Assembly: GCA_013816895.1 (NCBI GenBank)
Contig: JACDDR010000004.1
Span: forward strand, 1-44,264
DNA from: Bacteroidota bacterium
GTDB taxonomy: Bacteria; Bacteroidota; Bacteroidia; B-17B0; Aurantibacillaceae
Length of the DNA stretch: 44,264 nt
Reading direction: 5' to 3'
Positions 1 to 7,663 of this stretch are shown in pieces. A program made the position numbers and the translations under genes. Under the pieces are notes generated by a model. It worked only from the letters and a program-made list of their open reading frames with translations, ran no database searches and was not told where the DNA came from. Positions within the stretch are counted from its first letter, which is position 1. Each line of letters starts with the position of its first letter.

Positions 1-252
1 GTTATTATGAGCTACTATATAAGAAATTGGTTCAGCTTCAATATCTATACCTTCTCCGAAATAATCTTTAGCCTTTTTAAATATTTGCTCTTTATTGTTT
101 TCGAAATCCTTTCGTTCGTCCGTAAGTTCTTCCCATTTCGGCGTGTAATCACGGAATTGAGTTTTGTTAGCACAATACATTTCTTTTACTATTTGCTTCA
201 CAGAAAGTGGCATGGGCACTACTATTGTGTTTTTAATGTTCAACAATTTCAT
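1..252 (-). CDS. Partial hypothetical protein coupled to the transposase gene (3' end outside window)
   Basis: An open frame of 84 codons runs from an ATG at 252 to the window edge without a stop, so its C-terminus lies outside. It begins MKLLNIKNTIVVPMPLSVKQ and is rich in Lys and Glu. I do not recognise a family. The ATG overlaps the TGA of the transposase gene as ATGA (249-252), and a purine-rich AGGAGG sits 6 bases upstream of the start, which suggests translational coupling. Such a strong Shine-Dalgarno-like sequence is uncommon in Bacteroidota. The coupling suggests the two products are made together, for example as a transposase accessory or passenger protein; that role is inference. 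Confidence 0.6.
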   Translation of the reverse strand, partial: MKLLNIKNTIVVPMPLSVKQIVKEMYCANKTQFRDYTPKWEELTDERKDFENNKEQIFKKAKDYFGEGIDIEAEPISYIVAHNN

Positions 253-1220
253 AGAAACCTCCTCCCTCTAAAATTTTTTCGCTCCTTAATTTCAGCATTT
301 GAAAGGCTGTCAAGAAATGTTTCCATCATTTTTGTGTCATCATGTCTATGGTTGAATCTAAAAACCAATTCATCAACGTAACCTTGAACGTGTTTTGCTG
401 AAACAAAGCGGTAAAATCGGTGCATAGTTTTTAAAAAGGAATTAAAGTTTTCACAACGGTTAGTACTTGCAATTCCTAACACCCATTGACCATTTCTTTT
501 TCCTACTGAAGGGTGTTTAACAGAAAAGTGTTTATATTCCATTCCCTCGTCTATTAGTTTTCGGTAAGCTATGTTTCCATCTGTCAGAATTGTTCCACCT
601 CTCGGAACATGTTTTACGACAAAGCTTCGAAGGGTTGAATCTATTTTGAGTACGACTTTTGCAATTACATGGCCTGTTTCCCGACAAGCCAAAACCGCTA
701 CTGGTGAAGTTCTTTCTTTATTTCCGGAACCCTGGCCAGCATCTTTTCCGAACCCCCCCGTTCCAGTTTTTGGAAATACTTCATCGCATTCTACAAATTC
801 TCCAGCAATGGTTTTTGGGTTGAGTTCCTTTAGCGCAGTTCTTATCTTAAAAAGCATATATAAGGCTGTTTTCACACTAACGTTTAGCCTTTTTTCGAGC
901 TTTTTTGAAGTTATACCAAAAGAGTTATCAAAAACTTGTTGAAGCGTGTAAAACCAATACTCAATAGGAATATTACTTGCTTCGAATATTGTACCTGAAT
1001 ACAGCGTCAATACTGAATAACAATTACGGCACATGTATTCGTTTCGGTTTTGGCGAGGACGGTAAACGTCTCTTACTTTTCTCGAACAGCCTGGACACTT
1101 ACAATCTTCCGTTGTACGGGCCATAAAAATTACTTCGTTGCATTTATCGCGAGTTCCGAAATCGCCCTGAGTATTAATAACCTGCGGAACTTTTCTGTTT
1201 TCATTTTTTTGACTTTCCAT
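249..1220 (-). CDS. IS1595/ISXO2-like DDE transposase
   Basis: This is a transposase of the ISXO2-like group. Numbered from the Met at 1220, an N-terminal zinc ribbon has CxxC pairs at Cys42/45 and Cys64/67. An RNase H-like catalytic domain follows with Asp146 (in ECDEVF), Asp214 (in LTDG), Glu257 and Lys264 (E-x6-K), so the DDE(K) set looks intact. A longer frame starts at 1310, but its extra 30 residues are of AT-rich, non-protein-like composition, while the 1220 start retains the conserved lead-in to the zinc ribbon. The gene sits in a tight same-strand array: 115 bases after the preceding gene (25 if the 1310 start is used), and overlapping the next gene by ATGA. That leaves no obvious room for terminal inverted repeats on either side, so it may be a domesticated transposase or one gene of a larger element. 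Family assignment is firm; mobility is uncertain. Confidence 0.88.
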   Translation of the reverse strand: MESQKNENRKVPQVINTQGDFGTRDKCNEVIFMARTTEDCKCPGCSRKVRDVYRPRQNRNEYMCRNCYSVLTLYSGTIFEASNIPIEYWFYTLQQVFDNSFGITSKKLEKRLNVSVKTALYMLFKIRTALKELNPKTIAGEFVECDEVFPKTGTGGFGKDAGQGSGNKERTSPVAVLACRETGHVIAKVVLKIDSTLRSFVVKHVPRGGTILTDGNIAYRKLIDEGMEYKHFSVKHPSVGKRNGQWVLGIASTNRCENFNSFLKTMHRFYRFVSAKHVQGYVDELVFRFNHRHDDTKMMETFLDSLSNAEIKERKNFRGRRFL

Positions 1221-1335
1221 TGTTTTAATTTTTAAGTTTATGAATTTTATTTTTATCTGTTCCCAGTGGAAACAAATGCCTCGTAAAATGTTCTGTTTTT
1301 TATATTTCATTTTTATATTTTTTAAGGTGAATATA

Positions 1336-2103
1336 TTATTGTGAAATATTTAGCCCGAACCCTATAAATTTATGTCCGTCATATTTACTGCGTGGGTCAC
1401 GGGACGGAATTATATATTTCTCATCTTCAATCATCCATTCAACTAAGCCGTAATATTTAGGTCTTGTATTTTTTGGAAGTGGCAATGTGTAGTATTTATC
1501 TGCTCCCGCAGTACTGTAATTTTTTCGAAGAGCCACTTCTTCGTTTGTGCCTATAATTTGACGCTCTTCAACATGCTCTTTGAATGCTATTAGCCATGGA
1601 ACGCACCAGAAAGTTCCAACGAGGTTGTGCATTAACTCAACTTCTTTTCTTGCACGTTCACTCTCATTACTTATTAGAGCGTAGCTTAAGAGCGTCTGTT
1701 TAAACTCGTTTGTTACTTCGGGGAAAGTATAACGCGCGCGTTTCCTGCCGCCATTTTTTGTCTTTTCAGTAAGTACGGTTCTTTGCAACATCTCTTCCTC
1801 TTCCTCTATTTCCTCATGAATGTCTGCGTCCTCCATATAGTGTTCATATACTTCACTCTGTGAATTTTCCATTTTTAAAAGCTCTTCTTTAACGAAGTTT
1901 TCAGGCTCTTCAATTTTTGAAGAGGAGTTGTCCGTTTCACAATTATTTTCTTTTTCGGTTTCATCAGGAATATTCTGCTGCGCTTCTATTCCAAGAAAAA
2001 GCTTAAAATAGGAATCCAATTGTTTTCTTTCTATGAAGTCTAACACTTCATAAATGCTATTTAATTTCTGGCGGCCATCTGGCAAATTGTGTAATGTTTT
2101 CAT
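1336..2103 (-). CDS. Acidic protein with probable C-terminal winged-helix domain
   Basis: A 255-residue protein with no family I can name. Residues 40-110 are strongly acidic and probably disordered, with a run of Glu near 98-104. A basic patch (GGRKRAR) lies at 118-124. A predicted globular C-terminal part contains KYYGLVEWM at about 216-224. A tyrosine-glycine-leucine-x-glutamate-tryptophan ending is typical of the last strand of some winged-helix domains, so DNA binding is plausible but inferred. The gene at 4268-4942 shares the MKTL start, the acidic middle and the YGLxEW ending, so the two look like diverged paralogues flanking the nuclease gene. A purine-rich AAAGGA lies 5 bases before the ATG. 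No TAnnTTTG promoter is visible in the 206 bases upstream. Confidence 0.7.
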   Translation of the reverse strand: MKTLHNLPDGRQKLNSIYEVLDFIERKQLDSYFKLFLGIEAQQNIPDETEKENNCETDNSSSKIEEPENFVKEELLKMENSQSEVYEHYMEDADIHEEIEEEEEMLQRTVLTEKTKNGGRKRARYTFPEVTNEFKQTLLSYALISNESERARKEVELMHNLVGTFWCVPWLIAFKEHVEERQIIGTNEEVALRKNYSTAGADKYYTLPLPKNTRPKYYGLVEWMIEDEKYIIPSRDPRSKYDGHKFIGFGLNISQ

Positions 2104-2203
2104 GTTTTCCTTTTTGTTGGTTTATGTCAGAGCCTACGAAAAGTTTTTAAACTTCATTACACTTGCATCCAGAAAAGTTACATTTTGAGGAGACTGCATA
2201 TAT

Positions 2204-2215
2204 AATTAGCTAATT
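2204..2215. promoter_or_regulatory. 12-base perfect palindrome, possible operator
   Basis: AATTAGCTAATT is a perfect palindrome in the 206-base gap between the genes at 1336-2103 and 2310-2735, 89 bases upstream of the former's ATG. The gap otherwise shows only AT-rich sequence without a recognisable promoter. An operator role is inference, and AT-rich DNA yields such palindromes by chance. Confidence 0.25.
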
Positions 2216-2309
2216 CATTTCAATATGTTTATTTTTATCCATAATAATTGCGACGAAATTATTTTATTTTAAAAACGTTGGTATACTTATTATTTACTTT
2301 TCTTTAGAA

Positions 2310-2735
2310 TCAATTCTTGGTCATCCTCCACTTAATGAACCACAGTATATTCGCACCAACTTCCCATGGGTCGGCTTCAAAGCCCAAAAAAACTCCACCG
2401 TATAAATAGGGTCTTTGACCATTTATTTTAAACAGATGTTCAAACTCTTGTTGGTTTATGCCGAAATATTTTTTTACGCTGATGAGAATTGAGCTTCTAC
2501 TTCCTCTTAGGCGGGGTTGGAATTCAGTAAACTCCCAGTCGATAGGAAAAAATATTGGCAGCATAAAAAATGGCCAAAAAAACAGTGGACGAAAATTTTT
2601 TCGGGCACGATGATAGCGCCGCTCTACTTGATTTTCCGAAAAGTTAAGGACCTCTGCTTTTTTTGCCTCCAACAAATAATGTCCTAATTCCCCTAAACGT
2701 ATTAAAGGCGGAACTATAGTTCTATTCCCTTTCAT
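2310..2735 (-). CDS. Hypothetical protein coupled to the DUF2779 nuclease gene
   Basis: A 141-residue protein of unknown function. The frame is open to an ATG at 2777, but the ATG at 2735 overlaps the nuclease stop codon as ATGA (2732-2735) and has AAAGGA 7 bases upstream, so I chose it. The protein begins MKGNRTIVPPLIRLGELGHY and carries a basic stretch (ERRYHRARKNFR). A short hydrophobic segment rich in Pro and Phe (PLFFWPFFMLPIFFPI) at about residues 54-69 could be a membrane anchor or re-entrant loop. The C-terminus is aromatic-rich (GANILWFIKWRM). Tight coupling to the nuclease suggests it works with that enzyme, for example as a partner or membrane tether; that is inference. Confidence 0.62.
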   Translation of the reverse strand: MKGNRTIVPPLIRLGELGHYLLEAKKAEVLNFSENQVERRYHRARKNFRPLFFWPFFMLPIFFPIDWEFTEFQPRLRGSRSSILISVKKYFGINQQEFEHLFKINGQRPYLYGGVFLGFEADPWEVGANILWFIKWRMTKN

Positions 2736-4195
2736 ATAAAATCCTTTAATACTTTTAGAATGCAAACCATTGCCCATGTATCCAGTTTACAATATTCCAG
2801 GAGTTGTTCTCGTTTCTCCTTTGCTTCAACAGTATCTAATTTTTTTAATTGTTCGAAAGTAACCGAAGCAGAAGCGCCGTCGCGTATATCGAGATTTTTA
2901 TATGATAATTCCGGTACAAGAACAGGTAATACATTTTTAATAGAATATGAGCCCTTCATTGCATGATGGTAATAATGCCTATCTCGAAAAACAACCATCA
3001 AATCCTTTGTCCGGCTGATGCGATTATAAATTTCTTCCTGGTATTTCGGAAATTGAACTGCCAATTCCTTCATTCGTCCGATTTCAAATGCCATATTATA
3101 AGTTACTATTGTTCCGACCCCTTCCGTATCTTTTAAAAGTTGCCTAAGTAATTGCAGTCGGAAATCTTTATGCGGATCTGCAAGAAACTCAAGATGGTTA
3201 ACATCACCCTCAGCAGATTGAATGTGAAGGGAATATTGAAATGTGATTTGCTGGTAAGGTTTGGTCTTCGGAAATCTTGGAATTGCGGGCTGAATTGATT
3301 CAAAATCGAGAAAGTACAACGGATAATCTAAAGTTGATACAAATCCTTGTATTTTTTCCTTATCCACAACATGACTTTTTTCAAGAGCCATTCGAACTTG
3401 CATTTGTTGATTGTGATTCAGTTTAGTCGTAGATGGAATGTCTTCAAGTTGGATGATGCCTACTTCGTACAGCTCGAATTTTTTCTTCTTGGTTAGACGG
3501 GCGATATCAAAAATTGAATCACTGGGAATGTGCTTCCAACAATGTTTTCGAAAATCACACGTAAAAGGCTTATCACAATGCAATCCGATATTTTTATCCG
3601 GTGGAATTACTTTTTCAAGCATATCTTTCATTTCTTTAATTCCACGAGGAATATCTTCCTGCATATTCAATACACTTTGAAGGACATCCTCAGTTTTAAA
3701 CAGTTTAGTGACCGAAAGATTTTTACCTCTGACGTATTCATTATTTAAATACATTAAATAGACTTCGTCCGGTGGGTATCCGGCTTCCTTCATTATAAAA
3801 TATTGGAAAGCCACATCTATAATTTGAACATCTGTACATTTGGTTGAAGACTTTACCTCGTATAATATTCTCTTTTTATCGTTGATAAGAATATCTGTAC
3901 GGCAATAACCTGAAGATGAGCCGAAGCTTGCCTGGTATAACACTTTTTCTCCGAATGCCAATGCTATTTGCGTATTTTGAATTACCTGCCTTGTTGAAGT
4001 TGTATCTATACTCATGTCCTTTCCGTCAGGAAAAAGAGTACGGGCAACTGCTTCAACTTCGTGACCTATGTCGAATAGGTTTTGTTTCTGCGGAGTCATG
4101 TCTTCTGCCAGTTCCGGATAAAACCACGCATAGAACAAGGCTTTGTGACAGATAAGGCCTCTGATAAAGGCGGATTTCGATAAATGTATTTTCAT
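2732..4195 (-). CDS. DUF2779 protein: RecB/Cas4-like nuclease fused to DEDDy exonuclease
   Basis: A 487-residue protein matching the DUF2779 layout. Numbered from the Met at 4195, the N-terminal half has a PD-(D/E)xK core (Asp101 in RTDIL; Glu113 and Lys115 in YEVKSS). It also has four cysteines at 16, 207, 213 and 219, arranged like the iron-sulfur cluster ligands of Cas4 and AddB nucleases. The C-terminal half has the DEDDy exonuclease signature: Asp297/Glu299 (LDFES), Glu371 (YNMAFE), Asp398 and Tyr468-x3-Asp472 (YCKLD). It should therefore be a DNA-processing enzyme with two nuclease sites; the natural substrate is unknown. The 4195 start is preferred over the ATG at 4228 because homologous N-termini begin close to KIHLSKSAF. 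The gene lies 72 bases after the acidic winged-helix-like gene and overlaps the next gene by ATGA, so the three probably form an operon. Confidence 0.88.
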   Translation of the reverse strand: MKIHLSKSAFIRGLICHKALFYAWFYPELAEDMTPQKQNLFDIGHEVEAVARTLFPDGKDMSIDTTSTRQVIQNTQIALAFGEKVLYQASFGSSSGYCRTDILINDKKRILYEVKSSTKCTDVQIIDVAFQYFIMKEAGYPPDEVYLMYLNNEYVRGKNLSVTKLFKTEDVLQSVLNMQEDIPRGIKEMKDMLEKVIPPDKNIGLHCDKPFTCDFRKHCWKHIPSDSIFDIARLTKKKKFELYEVGIIQLEDIPSTTKLNHNQQMQVRMALEKSHVVDKEKIQGFVSTLDYPLYFLDFESIQPAIPRFPKTKPYQQITFQYSLHIQSAEGDVNHLEFLADPHKDFRLQLLRQLLKDTEGVGTIVTYNMAFEIGRMKELAVQFPKYQEEIYNRISRTKDLMVVFRDRHYYHHAMKGSYSIKNVLPVLVPELSYKNLDIRDGASASVTFEQLKKLDTVEAKEKREQLLEYCKLDTWAMVCILKVLKDFI

Positions 4196-4267
4196 CTTAA
4201 TATTTTTAAGGCAATAGAATTCCAGCACGGTGAAATCCCTGCAATGCCGATTTATAGTAATAATTAA

Positions 4268-4942
4268 TTATTGGATGCCATTCCAGGAAATGCGAACGCG
4301 CCGAAGGTCATCTACCGACATACCACGAAGGTACTCGGGCTTGGGTCCGAAGCCGGGCTTAATGTTCATTGTCTTTGTATCAACCCACTCACGCAAGCCA
4401 TAAAATACCAGTCGCCGGTTGTCGTTTATCTTTACACTAACAAGTGCTTTAGTATGGACCCAGTTGTGGAGTTTCTGTCGGAAACTTTTAAGTGTTTCGC
4501 GTGAGGCTGGTCCTTCCAGCGTTTCGATTTTGGACTGCATTTCTCTTAGAGGACAGAACCAAGGGTTTTTATGACAGAGATAAAGGATTTTTTCAAGTGG
4601 TTTGGCATGCAGTGGATAATCTGAAGTGGCGGCTAAATCCACAGGTGGCTGATGATTTTGCAGAGACATAGCTGTAGTACTGTCTAAAGGTGTTTGCATA
4701 GCAACAGAACTTTCATTAGAAAATGATGTACCTTGATTCTTAGATGACCCATATTTTTCTTCCATCTCTTCTTCCTCTTCCTCAAAGAGGTCAGGTTCAT
4801 CGTCAGGGAAAGGATTTACAGTTCTTTCTGTTTCTTCGACTAAAGCCGTAGCTTCTTCTTCCTGCAGTTCATTCTGTAGGAAGGAAATCAGCAATGAAAG
4901 AGTGTTTTTCATAAGCTGAGGGTTCTGATTAAGTGTTTTCAT
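4268..4942 (-). CDS. Acidic protein with probable C-terminal winged-helix domain (paralogue of the 1336-2103 product)
   Basis: A 224-residue protein and the first gene of the left block. It starts MKTLNQNPQL and has a Glu-rich acidic segment at 25-63 that includes a run of seven Glu. A Ser/Thr/Gln-rich linker to about 105 follows. The compact C-terminal domain (about 113-190) has the helix-helix-wing look of a winged helix and ends in FYGLREWV (180-187). The same acidic middle and YGLxEW ending occur in the product of 1336-2103. DNA binding, perhaps regulatory or nuclease-recruiting, is inferred. Directly upstream of the ATG is a hairpin (4943-4980) whose right arm abuts the start codon, so translation may be controlled. 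No named family is recognised. Confidence 0.72.
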   Translation of the reverse strand: MKTLNQNPQLMKNTLSLLISFLQNELQEEEATALVEETERTVNPFPDDEPDLFEEEEEEMEEKYGSSKNQGTSFSNESSVAMQTPLDSTTAMSLQNHQPPVDLAATSDYPLHAKPLEKILYLCHKNPWFCPLREMQSKIETLEGPASRETLKSFRQKLHNWVHTKALVSVKINDNRRLVFYGLREWVDTKTMNIKPGFGPKPEYLRGMSVDDLRRVRISWNGIQ

Positions 4943-4980
4943 AACCTTGGGTTTTAATTCACCCAGAGGTTATCAAGGTT
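4943..4980 (-). promoter_or_regulatory. Leader hairpin abutting the start codon
   Basis: Read on the minus strand, AACCTT (4980-4975) can pair with AAGGTT (4948-4943), and GGGT (4964-4961 complement) with ACCC (4952-4949) around an 8-base loop; there is an asymmetric bulge between the stems. The AAGG that might serve as a ribosome site lies in the stem and touches the ATG at 4942. This could be a translational control element or a protein-binding dyad. Function is inferred. Confidence 0.35.
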
Positions 4981-5000
4981 TGGACCGGCCCATGTCCAAA
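4979..5000. repeat. 7-base inverted repeat TTTGGAC/GTCCAAA
   Basis: TTTGGAC (4979-4985) and GTCCAAA (4994-5000) flank an 8-base spacer, 37 bases upstream of the first gene of the left block. It could be an operator for that gene. The rest of the 4943-5227 gap holds no convincing gene; a 70-codon plus-strand frame there lacks protein-like features. Confidence 0.35.
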
Positions 5001-5168
5001 ATAACATATATCAAAGCGAAGTCTTCAGTTCTTTACTGGAAAGGAATTACGCGAAAAAATGTCTTAAATGAATTTATTCGTTGGAAGGAAAATTCTTCGA
5101 TAGTACTATGGATTATAATGGTCCTTCTGGAAACGATTACTTTTAGTTCCTATTTATAAAACTTTTAG

Positions 5169-5220
5169 CCGGGGAATTAAATGGATGGACCGGGGAATAA
5201 CCGGGGAGCCTGCTCCCCGG
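5169..5220. repeat. CCGGGGA repeat cluster with terminal hairpin
   Basis: CCGGGGA occurs at 5169-5175, 5190-5196 and 5201-5207. The last copy forms a perfect 9-base-arm inverted repeat with 5212-5220 (CCGGGGAGC-CT-GCTCCCCGG). It lies just beyond the stop codon of the secreted-protein gene at 5228, so the hairpin may be its terminator, although no T-run follows on that strand. The cluster also marks the boundary between the accessory block and ordinary genes, so it might be an element end. Confidence 0.5.
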
Positions 5221-5227
5221 ATTATTA

Positions 5228-5794
5228 TTACCAATTTATTTGATGTGCTCGAAAATATGAACTAAGTGGCTGCACGCCAAAGGCCTTGATTAAATCTTTA
5301 AGCTTTCCATCCTTATAATCCGACAAAGCACTTTTATCTTCGAAACCGACAATTTTCCATTGGCCTTTCACCTTTTTCGCAATTAACAATGGAGAGGTGC
5401 CTCCTTGTGTTGTATAATTTGAAACTCCTGCAGTTTCTTTATCAATGTAAAATACTGTGGCTTTATCAGCGACATTCAATTTTTTTGACAGTTCCGCTTC
5501 AATTTTATTTTTTTTTCCAGCATCTTCTTTTAATTGTTTTATCGAAGACTTAAGAAAGGGCATATCATTCTCTTCTGAAGGATTTATGTAATTTACCAAC
5601 CCGTTGGCTTCTTCAAACTTTCCGGCCTTCAAAAGTTTAAGATATTTAATTATAACATTTCCGGGGCACACCGGGCATTTATTGTTTGCTTGTAGTTGAA
5701 CCTGATTTTTTTCAATTACTTGCAGTGAGTCCACTGTTTGTGCATTTAAATAAATTGATGTAAAAGCGCAAACGAATACGAATATTGTTTTCAT
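5228..5794 (-). CDS. Secreted protein, DUF4878/NTF2-like fold suspected
   Basis: A 188-residue exported protein with a clear signal peptide (MKTIFVFVCAFTSIYLNAQ, cleavage near residue 19). The mature part has a CPVCPGN motif around residue 40, then a helical segment about a repeated task unit (YLKLLKAGKFEEANGLV), followed by a beta-rich half ending LIAKKVKGQWKIVGFED. Helices followed by strands with a final KGQWKIVGF-type strand resemble DUF4878/SnoaL-like (NTF2 fold) lipoproteins, but the match is by eye only. The CxxC could bind metal or form a disulfide. It lies 26 bases downstream of the T9SS protein gene on the same strand, so the two may be cotranscribed. Confidence 0.75.
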   Translation of the reverse strand: MKTIFVFVCAFTSIYLNAQTVDSLQVIEKNQVQLQANNKCPVCPGNVIIKYLKLLKAGKFEEANGLVNYINPSEENDMPFLKSSIKQLKEDAGKKNKIEAELSKKLNVADKATVFYIDKETAGVSNYTTQGGTSPLLIAKKVKGQWKIVGFEDKSALSDYKDGKLKDLIKAFGVQPLSSYFRAHQINW

Positions 5795-5820
5795 GTAAGG
5801 GTTGTTCTTTAATTAATTGT

Positions 5821-6984
5821 TTAGTTTAATACCACAATTCTTTTGCAATTGCCATCTTCAGTTCTAAAGACGTATACCCCGTTAGGCAGATTTAATGTGT
5901 TTATCGATGTTTTACTTGAATTGATTGTCCCCGTCAACATAATTTTCCCGACACGGTCTATTAGATAAAATTCTTTTCCTAAGTACGTTTCAGGTAATTC
6001 CAGATTACAAATGCCGGAAACAGGATTCGGATAAATAACAATCTTGTTTGTTGCTGCTTGTTCCTCAATTCCAGTACATGGGTTTACATTAATAGAAAAG
6101 GTTCTTGTATCGGTACATCCTCCCCCGATTGATGCGGTAACGGTATACATTGTAGTAAGGGTTGGGGAAACCGATATAGAAGCAGTTGTGGCACCGGTGT
6201 TCCAAGAGTAACCTGACGCACCTGAAGCGGTAAGTACAGCGGAGCTTCCGGCACATATCGTAGAAGAACTGGCAGAAATAGAAAATAGTTCTGAAGTATA
6301 TAGCTTTTTGACTTCACATGCCGATAATGCCCGCGACCAAATGGCAATATCATCAACCTTTCCATCCCAATACATCCATTCACTAAACTGAGTTTGTGTT
6401 GTTAATCGTCCGATATTGAATGTTGAAGTTTGAGTATTATATGTGTAGGTTCCCATAGCCGCAGAAACTCCATCAACATAAAGGGTATTTGTGCCTGCAC
6501 CATTATAAACCATGGCGAGATGATGCCACGCTCCATTGTTAATTGTTAGCGTACTGTTGAAGCTTCCACAAGAATTTGCAGACCATGCCTTACCTACATT
6601 TGTCATTCCGACTAAAACCACATCGTTACAAGCGGATGTAACGCCGTATTCAAATGCACATTTAGACAAACCAGTCGAGGAAGTAGTAACCCATAAGGAA
6701 ATTGTTCTCGGGCTGTTTCCCATTGGAAAGTTCAATCCGGTGCCGGTAATTAAATCAGAAGAACCATTAAATAAATAAGCAGAGTTTGTATTGCCATATC
6801 TATCAGCTATTAGCGTGGCACCATTGACCGTACCATTATTCCCATTTCCACTGCCGTCATTAGCATTTCCAGTAAATGGCCACCATGCAACTAAACTTGT
6901 TGTAGGAATATAAGATGGAATTACTTGTGCTACTATCCTTGAAGTTAATAGACAAATGAGAAATAAGTGTAGAGTTTTTTTCAT
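5821..6984 (-). CDS. Secreted LamG-domain protein with T9SS type A sorting domain
   Basis: A 387-residue cell-surface or secreted protein. Residues 1-19 are a signal peptide. Residues about 30-225 form a concanavalin A-like LamG/laminin-G_3 lectin domain (LVAWWPFTGNANDGSGNGNNG, GAWHHLAMVYNGAGTNTLYVDG, WDGKVDDIAIWSRALS). Residues 230-300 form an Ig-like repeat (SSTICAGSSAVLTASG). The last 75 residues are a type IX secretion sorting domain (VIYPNPVSG, NLPNGVYVFRTEDG). It is exported across the inner membrane by Sec, then across the outer membrane by T9SS, and is likely an adhesin or glycan binder. The ligand is unknown. No catalytic domain is visible. Confidence 0.93.
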   Translation of the reverse strand: MKKTLHLFLICLLTSRIVAQVIPSYIPTTSLVAWWPFTGNANDGSGNGNNGTVNGATLIADRYGNTNSAYLFNGSSDLITGTGLNFPMGNSPRTISLWVTTSSTGLSKCAFEYGVTSACNDVVLVGMTNVGKAWSANSCGSFNSTLTINNGAWHHLAMVYNGAGTNTLYVDGVSAAMGTYTYNTQTSTFNIGRLTTQTQFSEWMYWDGKVDDIAIWSRALSACEVKKLYTSELFSISASSSTICAGSSAVLTASGASGYSWNTGATTASISVSPTLTTMYTVTASIGGGCTDTRTFSINVNPCTGIEEQAATNKIVIYPNPVSGICNLELPETYLGKEFYLIDRVGKIMLTGTINSSKTSINTLNLPNGVYVFRTEDGNCKRIVVLN

Positions 6985-7114
6985 ATGATATTTTTACCAT
7001 TAGTAACATGCATTTATAAAAGGTAACCGATAATTTATAAAAATTCTCTTAAAATGCTGAAAAACAGTTTAATAAAAATTTAATTTTCAATTAATATCTT
7101 CTTATAATTGTGTT

Positions 7115-7663
7115 GTGGCAGAAAGCAATTATACCGCTCAATATTTTCTTACTCTTTATAAACTCCATCGTGATGAATTTATAAGCTGGAGTCAAAAGAC
7201 GTATGATTGTTCTATAGAAGAAGCAAAAGATGCGTTTCAGGAAGCCATGGTGGATTTATACGCAGACATTACGGAGCATAACTCATTTAAAGGTCAGAGT
7301 AGTATTAAAACCTATCTTTTTAGTATTGGCCGAAATAAGTTATTAAATGCTCTAAGGAAATCATCCCGCACGGTTACCTTTAGCAACATTGATGTTACTA
7401 AGGTTATGGAACCAAATGAAGATAGCATCAATGATGAGCATTCAAATACGCATAATGAAGAATTTATCCGGAAATATTTAAACCTACAATGCGAAGATTG
7501 CCAAAGGGTATTACGTTCTTTTTATATGGAAGGAAAGGATATGGCTACGATTGCATCGGAAATGGGATATAAGAACTCCGACGTAGCGAAAAAGAAAAAG
7601 TATGAGTGTTTCAAAAAGTTCGCGCAAGTGATGAAAAATAATGTGAAAACCTTTGTATTGTAA
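7115..7663 (+). CDS. ECF-type RNA polymerase sigma factor
   Basis: A 182-residue sigma-70 family factor of the extracytoplasmic-function type. Region 2 spans about residues 20-85 (AKDAFQEAMVDLYADI, then the SSIKTYLFSIGRNKLLNALRK promoter-melting segment). Region 4 spans about 120-170 (CQRVLRSFYMEGKDMATIASEMGY, a helix-turn-helix). The start is a GTG at 7115; no in-frame ATG precedes region 2. Its stop overlaps the ATG of the membrane TPR gene (TAATG, 7661-7665), so the two are translationally coupled. Together with the converging CHAT protease gene this looks like a regulatory module. Its target promoters are unknown. Confidence 0.9.
   Translation: MAESNYTAQYFLTLYKLHRDEFISWSQKTYDCSIEEAKDAFQEAMVDLYADITEHNSFKGQSSIKTYLFSIGRNKLLNALRKSSRTVTFSNIDVTKVMEPNEDSINDEHSNTHNEEFIRKYLNLQCEDCQRVLRSFYMEGKDMATIASEMGYKNSDVAKKKKYECFKKFAQVMKNNVKTFVL

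Noticed and set aside
571-942. Plus-strand frame of 123 codons across the transposase gene
   Set aside because: It is the antisense shadow of a gene with intact catalytic motifs.
4947-5159. 70-codon plus-strand frame in the gap above the left block
   Set aside because: Overlaps the leader hairpin and dyad, has no promoter or family-like composition, and runs against all neighbouring genes.
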